A stretch of 64,000 nucleotides of DNA from Cloeon dipterum (lineage: Eukaryota; Arthropoda; Insecta; Ephemeroptera; Baetidae). The notes beneath the pieces are model-generated. The model worked only from the letters and a program-made list of their open reading frames with translations. It made no database searches and was not told where the DNA came from. The stretch is taken from positions 18,531,883 to 18,595,882 of the forward strand of contig NC_088789.1 of the NCBI RefSeq assembly GCF_949628265.1, in the 5' to 3' direction. The translations under genes and the position numbers were made by a program. Below, piece after piece: positions 1-10,430 of this stretch; the stretch's first letter is position 1; each line of letters starts with the position of its first letter.

Positions 1-749
1 TCATAATGAAAAATCATGATTTTAAAAAAGGTTCAATTCTCGCGATGGGTGATTTTTTCAATCCCGTTTGGTTGAAATTAAGTTATTGAGGGAGGGTATA
101 TCATGGAATATTTCACGCAAGGTACGCTATTAATATGAAAATCAACTCTAAACTAACGCAATGCGATATTTAACATTATTTTAAAAGGGATTCTACTTGC
201 ACTGCACACTGAGAGCTAATTATAATTCTGCCTCTTCAGCGGCTTACGTATTCTCACACGGTAAGAATCGCTGATTGGGAGACAATAATCAAGATTAACT
301 ATTCCTAACTGGTCCTAGGCACGTGTGCTCGTGCTCCGGGACAAATTTTCTGGGTGTGGAAGGTCGAAGGGCTATGTTTGAGTTTTTTCCTGGGGAAGAA
401 TCCCACTTGGGAGACCCTTCCCCTTTCTGGAGAAATTTGTAAAAGCTACAAAAGCAATACCCAACGTAAGGATCCAATGGGTACTAGTCCTTTTTAATAG
501 GATCTTGAAAACGTCGCGTTGTTCCTATTATTTTGCTTTTAGCTATTTGTTTTTTCTTAGAAAATAAGATTTGACAAGAGTGTGTTGAATTATATAGTTT
601 TATGTCAATTTTAAATTAACCAATTCTTATATTTAATAAAAATTAGTATTTTATTTTGCTAAAATTAAGAGTTTCTGAAAGCCTATATTGCAACAAGTGG
701 TGCCAACCTAACAAAGATTACCTGTTCTAATGCACAATGAATTTTACAG
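1..749 (+). other. Intron of the Mondo-like gene (5' part of gene is off the window)
   Basis: AT-rich sequence before the first recognisable exon. The exon that follows opens in phase 2, so coding sequence must lie further left. Translating the GC-richer patch around 300-480 in the + frames gave nothing resembling the conserved N-terminal glucose-sensing region of Mondo proteins. I see no other feature here. Confidence 0.7.
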
Positions 750-3700
750 CGAGAGCTGGTTTAGCGGAGTTTATCCAGCCAGGATTAGTGCAATTACAAC
801 CAAACATCGATGACTACATGGACACTATCGAACCTCTTCACTCACTTCATGGTAATTAAATTTTATGAAATAATTAATTAATTAATTCCTACCCATATTT
901 TAAATTTGACCTCGAAAAAAAAACATTTTTGATGCTCACACCTCCTATTTCTACCTGGAGCGTTTTGGATTCCAGAATTGCTCAACTCTAGTTCAAAATT
1001 GGCATCTGTTCCCGAAGAGCCCAACAGCCTGAACGCGCTTGAATCAAATCTCTTTCGACCAGAAGCGCCTCGGAACATGGACCTAACGCAGAACACCAGC
1101 TTAGCCTCCCAGTCGCAGACGCAGTCCAGCCACAATGACTCTTTCCCAGATATCTCACTTCAGTACTCGAACAAAATCTTCGGGGACTCGCCAAACTTCA
1201 TTTCCTCAAGGCAGCAGCAGCAACAGCAGCAGCAGCAATCACCGGCTCAGCAAAACCAACCTTTTTTCTTCACAGCACAAGACCCGATGATAAATCAAAC
1301 CCAACTGCCGGCCCAAGCGCAAACCATTGCCCTGACTCCGCAGCTAAGTGCTCTGCTGCAGGAGTCCCCGGCGCAGAATGTGCAAGATCACAATCAGTTG
1401 AGTCCGGCGACCAGCAGCAAACCTGTCCAGGTCTCAAAGAGCGGCAACCAAGGCAACTTTGCTGTGCCGAACATGAATAAGGTTTGTACTCTCAATATTT
1501 TCAAAGAGGCTAATTTTTTCACGTTAATTATAATATATATCAAAATTTATAGTTTTACCTATCTTATTGATAAAAAAATGCTTAATATAAAAATATTTTT
1601 TAAGACTTAATAATTATTATATCGCATTGTGTGAAATTGAAGATTAACAAAATCCGTCTCAAGTAGTCATTCTTTTCAAGTGGGCTAAGACAATCGTCCA
1701 ATATAGGACTAGACCTATAAAAAATTGATAAGCCTTACGAAAATTGCATTTGATGCAGCTGCGGATTTTTTAAAACAGCAATTTCCATATGGTTTTGTGC
1801 TCCGTTTAGACTTCCTGCATAGCTCAACAACAACTCCCGACCAATTTGAAATAATTGAATAAAAATTTATTGGTATTTAAATTAAATAAAGATGTCCCTG
1901 AAATTTAATTAATACTCGAGTGCGACATTCAATCACAAATTTAAGAATTTAATCTTGATTTTACAATATATATCTGATAAAAAAACGACTAGATTAAAAC
2001 AACACGCGATTATACTACGGGAACATGTGATATTACACTCAGTTTCTGATAATTTTTTTTATTTATTACTAGGAGTGATTTAAACGATTTGAGTTCAACA
2101 AGTTAGTAGATTTAAAAACAATTTAAATAAATCACCTGAAAATTATTAAGTTTTTGGATGGAAAAAATATGGTTTTACCATTTTGAGCGGCTCTTAGGTG
2201 TTCAGAAGGTTTCAGAGACAATTTAAACGGTTTTTAACTCCAGATGTAAAAAATATGATATTAAGAGTTTCTCAAAAGTCTTTAAATTGGACAATTTTGT
2301 ACTCGTTTCGTTTCTAAATGTGAATCAAACTCGCAGAAAAAATTCTAATGGTGTTAAATTACTAAATTTAGTTTTGAATTGCAAGCTGACTTCAATTCCA
2401 TTTCTAGCATGTTCCTCTCTATGACTCAAATGAAAAATGGTAACCATCAGTTGGTTTAATTTAAAATACTCTCGATAATGAAACGCTTTCTAAAAAAATT
2501 AGTTGAATTTAAACATTTAAAAACAGTTGCCTTGATTTTAGAAATTATGCCATAACCTCATTACTGACTCTTGATTTGATAAAGATATTTTGCAACTGTC
2601 CATGTGCACAAAAATAACTGCAACATGCGTGCCCTGGGTTAGCAGGTCAAAAGGCGATCTCACAGCGGCTCCTCGCTACTCACGAATACTTCAACACCTC
2701 GGATGACCTCGCAGTTGTCGATGAGCTCTATCAACTTGACGACGAGCCAAACTCAGGCGACTGCAGTGACGACCGACGGGAACGCCCTTTTGGCCCAGCT
2801 GCTTCAGCCGGTGCAGCCGCAGCAGCAGCCGTCGCAACAGCCGCAGACGTACTACAACAAGCCCATTCTGCCTGCCCCGTCGCCGCAGCAAACGCAGATT
2901 TTGACCCCGGTGCTGGTCAGCCCGTTGGCTCTCACCATGCCTGGCGTCAAAACCACCAGTCCAGATCTCTCGCGCACCAGCCATCAGGTGAAATCTTTGG
3001 CCAGAAATAGTTAACAAGTGTAACTGAAAGAGTGGATTTGCAGTTGGCCAACCTTCAGCCAAAGCCGTCTCAGAATCAGTTAAGCGGAAATCAAAATGAC
3101 CTCAGGGAAACTGCCTCGACCTCGGCTGTTACTTCTGCCTCCTTCAACGTCAGCCCTCTTTCTCCACCGAAATCATTCAGGCCGAAAAATGATCAGGAAC
3201 GCACCCAATACAAGGTATGATGCTTGGTTTTCGCTCAATCCAAACCTAACACACTTTCCTCAATCAGAATTTTGGCACGCCTAGAGAAGCTTTATTTAAA
3301 AACGTAAATTTTAAATTTATTTTTTATTATAATTGCACATGTGCTTAATCTGTTAGGAAATGCGTCGTGTGTGCCATATCAACGCAGAGCAGAAGCGTCG
3401 GTGTAACATTCAAAGCGGCTTCCAGACACTTCAGTCGTTAATTCCGCAAATCAGCCAAAGTCCAAGCGCAAAGGTGATTTTCTATCACCCGCAGACTGTT
3501 GCAACAACATTCACGCGTTCTGTGTTACAGCTCAGCAAGGCAGCTTTGCTCCACAAAGGGGCTGAATACATCAAGCAGCTGAGACAGGATAGGAACAACC
3601 TGAAGGATGAGATCGCCCTTTTGCGGAGTGAAATCGACTCGCTCAACACCTCCATCAGCAACGTGCAGGCGCTGCTGCCTGCCTCTGGCGCACCAGTTTC

Positions 3701-5427
3701 GCACCAGAGGTCCACCAGGATGATGGAGATGTTTGACGACTATGTCAGGGTGTGCACTCTGCAAAACTGGAAATTTTGGGTCGTATCCTTTTCTCAAAAT
3801 ATTCCACTGATTTACAATATGCATTTTTCTGCAGCACAGCAAATTTTGTCCTGTGAAAATTAAAAACGTGTTTAATTGAATATTTCAAATTTGGACTTTG
3901 CTAGAGTATTTGCCTTGACTTTTCAACAGTTCAGCTTTTTAATGCGCCCACTTTTGGTTTCCTACTCCGCCACTGTCTCAACGGCAAACCTTGATGAGAT
4001 GGTGAGGACTGTTATGCAGTGGGTGGAACAGCATTGCACTCTCTCAGAGCTGAGGCCAGGTAATCATTTAGCATTGACATATTTCACATATAAATATATA
4101 TTTAAAAGTTTTCTCAGAACTGGTTTGGAGTTACTACTCCTCTTAATTTAACAGGCCAAAAGGATTAAGATGCCTTGAATTTAAATTTGAAAAATTATAA
4201 AAATTCATTTTTTTTCAGTGTTTTTATATATTGAGGTCATTGTGTCTCAAATGTTTACAAAGATGAAATCTCTCAATCACCTTTTTTATTAATAAAAGGT
4301 CATAATCATGGTTAGGAGTTTTTAATGGTTGTATGGATGCTTTTGGAGCCAAGTAGACGATTGTAAACACATTAACAAGTTTTTTTCGCGATATATTTAA
4401 ACCAAATTCACATTTTATGTGGCTCGCAGATTTGTTTGCATGGTTTTCGCTTCTATTATGATTTTCAAGGTTGAATTGGGATGGCGAATTATGATAATTT
4501 TTTACGAAAATAAATCATTCGGATATTTTTATAAGGCAGAAACTTTTCCCAAAAGCTCTATAACAGATTTCATACTAGCCCAAAAAGGATAATTTTTCCT
4601 GTATAATATTACTTTGAAATCGGCATCTAAACTACATTACTTTATGAATAAATCTTGGGTTGAACATTTATGTTTATGCATCATTCCTTATTCTAAAAAA
4701 ACCAAAACTGAAAAAATAAGAAACTTTAAAATTCTATAGAAAATTGTGATTTTGAGTCGAGCTTAATTTTTGAGAACTGTAACACTAAAAATGGGCTAAA
4801 ACATTTTAAAATCATTTTTTTATAGAAACCAAAATGATTGTTTCAAATATAAAATTTAAATAGACCGACAAACAGGCTATTAGTTACAAGAAAATGTGAA
4901 ATGAACCAACAATATTGACTGTATATATTTTGCGTTTTCATAGGTGTTTGTCATGGATTACGCGGAATTTCCAAAGATGTCCATATACGTGTGACTTAAA
5001 AGTTTTAAATTACATATCATTATTCTTGATCATTTGATGACACATGGTAAATCAGGCAGACAAAAAAAAACACTTCGATTTCCATCCCTGTTCATAACAA
5101 AGCTTTTTTCTTTGGGGATGCTAACAATTAATGAATAGATATGTTGGTTGCAGTATTTTTATCATCGATTCCCAAATTGCTATTTCTCTCTGATTTTTTC
5201 TTCCACTCTTTAATGATAAAATCCAATTTTCAGCTGTGCTTAATGCTTTGAAGAACATTTGCACGGCCACCGACATCCTGACGGATCCTTCCAAGCTGCC
5301 GGAGCAGGCGACGCGTGCTGTCACGGAGCAGCAGCAGCAACAGCAGTATGGCCACTCGTCGTCCAGCGCTGGTCCATCGTCTCCGCAGTCGCCGCTGGGT
5401 GGCACGCTGAGCTACTCGCTGCACTAG
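750..5427 (+). CDS. Mondo: Mondo/ChREBP-like bHLH-leucine-zipper transcription factor, C-terminal exons (5'-partial)
   Basis: Exons joined by phase-consistent GT..AG introns: 750-851, 976-1481, 2646-2987, 3044-3214, 3357-3473, 3531-3782, 3930-4059 and 5234-5427 (TAG). About 603 residues are in the window. In order they contain an LQPNIDDYMDTIEPL segment typical of the end of the Mondo N-terminal region, a long Gln/Pro/Ser-rich activation region, the basic helix-loop-helix (HINAEQKRR, with the His/Glu/Arg E-box contacts), a leucine zipper (LRQDRNNLKDEIALLRSEI), and the Mondo/Mlx C-terminal domain (MFDDYVRVCTLQNWKFWV, FSFLMRPLL, ILTDPSKLPEQATRAVTE). In this family the protein dimerises with Mlx (Bigmax) at carbohydrate response elements and controls sugar-responsive metabolic genes, moving between cytosol and nucleus. 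The basic region reads RRCNIQSGF where vertebrate members have Phe in place of Cys. The donor after exon 3531-3782 (GTATCC) is weak but is fixed by homology. Family assignment is firm; the N-terminus is missing from the window. Confidence 0.94.
1212..1238 (+). repeat. CAG/CAA run encoding nine glutamines in Mondo
   Basis: Nine consecutive Gln codons (CAG with two CAA interruptions) lie in frame in the second exon in the window. Smaller Gln runs occur in the exons at 2818-2890 and 5326-5346. Gln-rich tracts are common in activation domains of insect transcription factors, and the run is likely to vary in length between individuals. Confidence 0.9.
1482..2645 (+). other. Mondo intron, 1164 bases
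   Basis: AT-rich intron between a clean AAG|GTTTGT donor and a GCAG|GTC acceptor, both in phase 0. I see no coding exon or repeat in it. Confidence 0.85.
4060..5233 (+). other. Last Mondo intron, 1174 bases
   Basis: AT-rich intron between CCAG|GTAATC and TTTTCAG|CTGTG (phase 1). It separates the two halves of the conserved C-terminal domain. Nothing else is visible in it. Confidence 0.85.
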
Positions 5428-5585
5428 TTTCGCCAGTGCCAAAAGACACCTGCTCGCTGAACTTTGCAAAGAACACGAAAGTGCTTTTCATACAAACTCA
5501 CACAGACACACTCAAGTAGGACATTTCCTTTTTAATTATCAGAAAGATTCGTTTTCTTAACTGAACATGGTCAATTAACATCTGC

Positions 5586-5591
5586 ATTAAA
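5586..5591 (+). terminator. Candidate Mondo polyadenylation signal (ATTAAA)
   Basis: An ATTAAA hexamer lies 158 bases past the Mondo stop codon and is the first common poly(A) signal variant after it. No transcript evidence is available, so the true 3' end could be further downstream. Confidence 0.35.
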
Positions 5592-7217
5592 AACGAACCA
5601 AGTGTTTCCGTTTGCCTGTGAGAGCTTGACTGAGGCCGACTCTGGGAAGTTTGTAAAAAAAACGAGCCGTGATAAATCTGTCCATTGCTTGTCGTCTTGA
5701 GGGAATGTAAAGAAAGGAGGAGTTTGCCTTGGGCTCTTTGAATTCAAATTAATCTTTAGTAACCACTACGGTTTTCTACGTTGCGGGTAGAAGAGGTTGA
5801 GCTGGAAAACGGGGTACTTTAGCACTTTTCCTTTTCTACCTGATTTCAATTGCATAAATGACCATTGTTTTCGATATTTGTTCATCATGTAAGTACAATA
5901 AGTGGAAAATGGATAATTCGGAGTGTAAGAGAGAATGAGATAAAAGAAATCTAGCTTTAGCCTAGTAGGCTCTGTAGAAATTTTTCAATAAGGACACACA
6001 ATACTATATGTAATTTTGAATGCCTTGTCACTCATGGATCCCTTTTTACAAACACATATTGAGTCAAATTTACTCTGACTGATGTGATATAGCAAACATA
6101 ATTTTCATCTTCGCCAGCGATTTCTAAATTTAACATTTGGCGCAGATAACAAGAAAAATTATCGACCACAAGTGTACATCCAGAGTTGTGATTAATATTA
6201 ATTTAAAATCTCTATTGTTCTCTTGGATTTATGGGCTATTGTTCAAAATGACTTGGACGTTCTAGTTACCCCATTATTTGTTACTTGCGTGAGAAATGGA
6301 TGTTGAATGAATATCCTAACTTAGCGCTCAGTTGTGAAGCGCACGAGAATCACGTGCATTTTTTGCAATTATCAAGTAGTCAAAATTGGCTGGGAGAGAA
6401 ATTTGCGCAGGAAAAATGTTTCTTACTGTCCCTGATTTCATCTTTTTTTCTATAAAATTTGTGACATTTGATTTCTAAAAATTACTGTTGTTAACAAATT
6501 ATGTCAGTTATGTTGGATTTGGAAATTTTATTTCTCTTATTGAATTGAAAAATGTTAATTAAAAACTGCGCAGCCATGTATTTCCTTGAATTTTGTTTTA
6601 AAGATGTTGTCTAAAAAGTGGATTGATATCAATCACGAAAAGGTTTCCAGCTTTTTTAACGTGTCCGGCTATTACACAAATAATGCCGTTCATTTATTGT
6701 GACTCAAAATTATTAAATATAGCTATATATTTTATCAACGAATAAGATTTTTCATTATTTTTACATTTAACTATGATTCTAGGTTACGATTGAAGCTAAA
6801 ACAAAACTATGTATGTCTTCATAGATAAATTTAGGGAATGAAGTCTACACTAGCAGCTTAATTTGAGACGCTAAAAATGAACTGCTTTTTTCAAACCAGT
6901 ATTATTGCTGGTGGAACAAAAAAACTCCGTCTAGAACTTGTCGCTGTTTCTGAATTCTCTGCAGCTGATACTATGGTTTGAATTTTATTTTGGAGATTAA
7001 AGAAAAATTATTGCTGATGATGCCTGAAGAGCCAAAACAGCCGTTGATTTTATGAGAACGTAAAATACAATTTTCCCTCGAAATTTAAATAATAGCTATA
7101 TCCTTTGTAAAACTACAAAACCAAGCCATAAGAAATATAATGTTAATTCGTCTAAAACATATCTAAGAAGTGAAGTGATTTATTTTGAATTAAAAGATCT
7201 TTCTGGTATTTTACACG
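5592..7217. other. Intergenic spacer, convergent 3' ends of Mondo and the IGFBP-like gene
   Basis: AT-rich DNA without a recognisable gene. It holds a roughly 100-base interspersed sequence (about 6945-7075) related to one at 47.3-47.5 kb and containing a decayed hammerhead-like core at 7014-7040. The rest shows nothing I can name. Confidence 0.6.
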
Positions 7218-7223
7218 TTTATT
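7218..7223 (-). terminator. Candidate polyadenylation signal of the IGFBP-like gene (AATAAA on - strand)
   Basis: A - strand AATAAA lies about 110 bases past the stop codon at 7332-7334, a usual spacing for a short 3' UTR. Confidence 0.45.
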
Positions 7224-7331
7224 CTATTCTTAAGTTAAGTTGGGAATGAGGATGTGTGTATAGCCATTATTAGGAACAAAGTTAAATCGACGATGGAAAT
7301 GATCAGTATACGAATATACAGCTTTGCGTGT

Positions 7332-8840
7332 TCAATTGAAGGATGTCTGTTGACCCTTCTTGGCTACCTTTCCTTCTCTTTGCGGCTGATTGGCACTGAA
7401 TTTCCTCCACGCCTTGCTTCTAAGCCATTGCTGCTTCTGGGGCACAAATTTTAGTCCTGGCGGTGGCGTTTGCAATTTGGCCGGCTGCTGCTGCTGCTTC
7501 TTGCCTGGCTGGAACGCAGTTCTCATTTTCCACACGCACAATCCTTCGGGAAATGTGGTGGGCTCGTTTACGTTGTTGGAAACGCACTCCATGCCCTTTC
7601 CGCACATTCCTAAAATATTGAATTCTCCACCGCAGTGCTCACCTGGACCCTGAAATCATCGTAGTTTGGATTGAATTTCGCACAGCTACAATTTTTGCCG
7701 TGATCCGAAGTAACACTGTTTCAGAGACCCTTATATAGCATTTAGTTTTCATCAATGACTTCACTTTATTAATCTTTCCCTTTTAATAAAACTTAATTGC
7801 AAGAGATATTGATGTTTAATAAAACAGGTTGGGTCAGTTTAACTTCCCAAATTATATACCACCAGGATCAATGTCAAGTTGGGGACACACTGCGTCTCCT
7901 TAGTGAATTATCATTTCTTGACCTAGTACAAGCAAATTTGCGTTGCAGCTTAAGCTCAATGAGCGGTACGCCTTTGCAATCATTTACTTCATCAACAACC
8001 GTCTGCATTGTGCAAAACAACTTTTTAAATTTAAATTGATTAGATAAGTGGGTTCCCTTCATTATCCATGTTATGATCTTGCGTCTTGGTCTGGACAATA
8101 TATTTCAGTCAACGTCAAAGTTCGTTGGTTAAAAAATGCATTTCAAATATTTCCTCCAGCTAAACCACATCCAAAATGAAAGTGACTTTTTTTCAAGGAA
8201 ACCCTTAACCACATGCGGTGGTTAACGTTCACCTTTTTTTGAAGTCACAGAAAAGTGTGATACTTAAATTAAATGATAATAGTGTGGAAAATTATATTGT
8301 GAGCTCACGTTTCCGCAGAAATCGCAGCAGTTGCAGGCATCTTTCACTTTTCCATAAGCGCATTTAGAGGGTGCTCTTAAACAGCTTGAAGGACTGCAAA
8401 CATCTGGGAACGACAGTCCTAAAACTCTGCGAACGAGAAATAAAATTTTGCTTAAAAATGAGTTGTTAGTACTAGAAAATATTATTTGACAAGCTGCAAA
8501 GAGATTTTCTAGTTTTATTATTTATTTATTTATAAACAACTGAAACGCAAATAAAAAAATTAATTCAGTAAATTACCAAATTAAATAAAACTCCAAAGGT
8601 TGATCAGGCCTGAATGATAAGATTCTCTAGAGTTACGTGGTAGAGAAAACTCAAAAAATCAAGCGACTGACGCACGCAAGCTTTACATAGACGTCTTAAT
8701 TAAAAGCGGCGAGACGGATCGGGAGGAAAGAAAGAGTTGTTCAAATAAGACAATATCGACTGATGGGGAAAATGCACTCACGAGAGGGGTTCGAGCGCGG
8801 CTCCGAGCAGCAGCAGAGTGGAGACGGCGGTGAGCTTCAT
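7332..8840 (-). CDS. Secreted single-IGFBP-domain (SIBD/neuroparsin-like) protein, last exon with a one-base frame disruption
   Basis: Three exons on the - strand: 8840-8782 (ATG, signal peptide MKLTAVSTLLLLGAALEPL), 8426-8309, and 7650-7332 (TGA). Splice phases 2 and 0 agree. Exon 2 carries the Cys scaffold with the motif YGKVKDACNCCDFC, which matches the CxCCxxC signature of IGFBP N-terminal domains. Exon 3 opens with GPGEHCGG and continues, in another frame, with GMCGKGMEC and FPEGLCVW, the expected rest of the fold. An extra base near 7618-7625 separates the two frames, so as given the reading frame breaks. This could be a sequencing error, a real null allele, or be bypassed by unusual splicing. 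After the domain comes a basic Gln/Lys-rich tail of about 60 residues. Such proteins are extracellular and act in insulin-like, reproductive or immune signalling in arthropods; the precise role here is not known. Confidence 0.75.
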
Positions 8841-8884
8841 TGTGCGCTTTTGATTCACTGGCGGCCGGTGGGCAGTGTTTCTGC

Positions 8885-8892
8885 CTTTTATG
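8885..8892 (-). promoter_or_regulatory. Candidate TATA-like element of the IGFBP-like gene
   Basis: CATAAAAG on the - strand, 45-52 bases upstream of the ATG at 8840, which would allow a start site about 30 bases on and a very short 5' UTR. This is inferred from position only. Confidence 0.35.
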
Positions 8893-10331
8893 TAGCTCTC
8901 GTTGCTCGCCCTCCCCCGCCCCTTGCCCCTGACCCCAGGCGGAATTTGCGCACACGTCTGCTGCTGGTCTACCACCGTATGAGTCTGCTCTGCTCTAGGT
9001 TAGGTGTGTGCGCGCCAGCAGCCAGCAGACTCCCAAGACAAGAGCCAATTTCTTTTCTTCCTTTTGTTTCGACGCCGACGACCCAGGTGCTAAAAAGCAC
9101 TTGCTTTGACTCGCGGCGCTCGCTGCACAATTATCGCGGCGCCGCCTGCAATTTGCACACCTGCTGCTCTCGACAAAATGCACTGGTGCATGATGAGCGG
9201 CTTCAAAATTGACTTTTTATCCTATTCTCAACGCGTCTTAGAACATTCGTCTGGAGTTAAAAATAAGTATATGACATTATTATGGAACAAGGAAATTCTA
9301 TGCTTAAGTTTGCTTTTAATTTATTGATTTTTTTACTTTTTCACAGTATATGTATAATTATTTATAAGACTAAACGGAATAATAAATTTTCCATGTTCGT
9401 CGTTTGGAAAATTTTCAAATTTCAAATATCCAACAGAGAGGATATTTAATTAGCTTTTTAATATATTATGCCAAGTGTTTTGCTATAAATTTAGTTTTAT
9501 AAGAGATACAAACCATTATTTGATTTTTTTTCAAATTGCCAAAACGTACTACTAAAATCGATTCATATCATAATTTTAATTTATTCAACAAACCAAATTC
9601 CCTTTAACTGTATAAAAACTGCTTTTAATAATTTTAAAACCTACTGCAATGTAATATGAGTAGTTAAAAAAATCAGCGTGTGTTACATTTATTATTAGAC
9701 GCATGCTTTTCCAGGAAATTTCACCCACGCACGGCTATCCATTCATTCAACAAGGGCTGATGCTCTGATTCACGACCAAATGCCATGTTGGTTCGCGGCG
9801 TCGGCGGGGGCCATTAATTAGCTCATGTCGTCAGCATATTGTGGAATTCGCACGACAATATAATTATTTTATTTTGAATGCTCACTGCGCGTGGGAGATG
9901 ATTCAATGGAGCTAGGCGGGGAGATGATGTGCGTTTCGCTGGAAGCCGCAGAGGAAGCACGTGTTAGTGTGTGCACACCACAAACGTAATTCCCCTAATT
10001 GATAACGCGCACACACAACAACGGTTTCCAGCAGGACAGAAAGCAGTGAAATGAATAATAATAGCGTAGTTCACCGTAATTCTGGGTGATAAATTATTTA
10101 CACCAAGTCCATTAATTTTACTGCTGCAAAAGAGTGTTTTACGCTCGCTTATTTGTTTACCAAGAATAACCTACAGTTTGTTGGAAAAACCACTTGTGTG
10201 CTTATCGTCAGTATATTTATGTAACAAAAAGGTTGAGTTTCTAGAGTAAAAATAACCATTGAGATTTTATTTTTTCTTTGCACAAAAATAAAAATATGAT
10301 ATTTTTATATCTTCATTTTCTATTAAACCTT
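8893..10331. other. Intergenic spacer between the IGFBP-like and astacin genes
   Basis: The right half is AT-rich; the part nearest 8.9-9.2 kb is GC-richer, as expected for promoter-proximal DNA. No coding exon, RNA gene or clear repeat is visible. Confidence 0.6.
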
Positions 10332-10388
10332 TTTATTCCTATAAGAGATTTAAGAACATAAACATTTTGCACACACCGCCCATTTAAT
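10332..10388 (-). terminator. Candidate astacin polyadenylation signals
   Basis: On the - strand ATTAAA occurs at 10383-10388 and AATAAA at 10332-10337, about 43 and 94 bases past the stop codon. Either would give a short 3' UTR. Confidence 0.45.
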
Positions 10389-10430
10389 AAAATTTACAAA
10401 GGACAATCGATAGAAAAAATGCAGATTATT

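Noticed and set aside
295-477. Open frame and GC-richer patch left of the first Mondo exon
   Set aside because: Neither strand translates to a Mondo-like or other known sequence, so it is not called as an exon.
5702-5720. GGAATGTAAAGAAAGGAGG, resembling miR-1
   Set aside because: The 3' half differs and no complementary star arm is present upstream.
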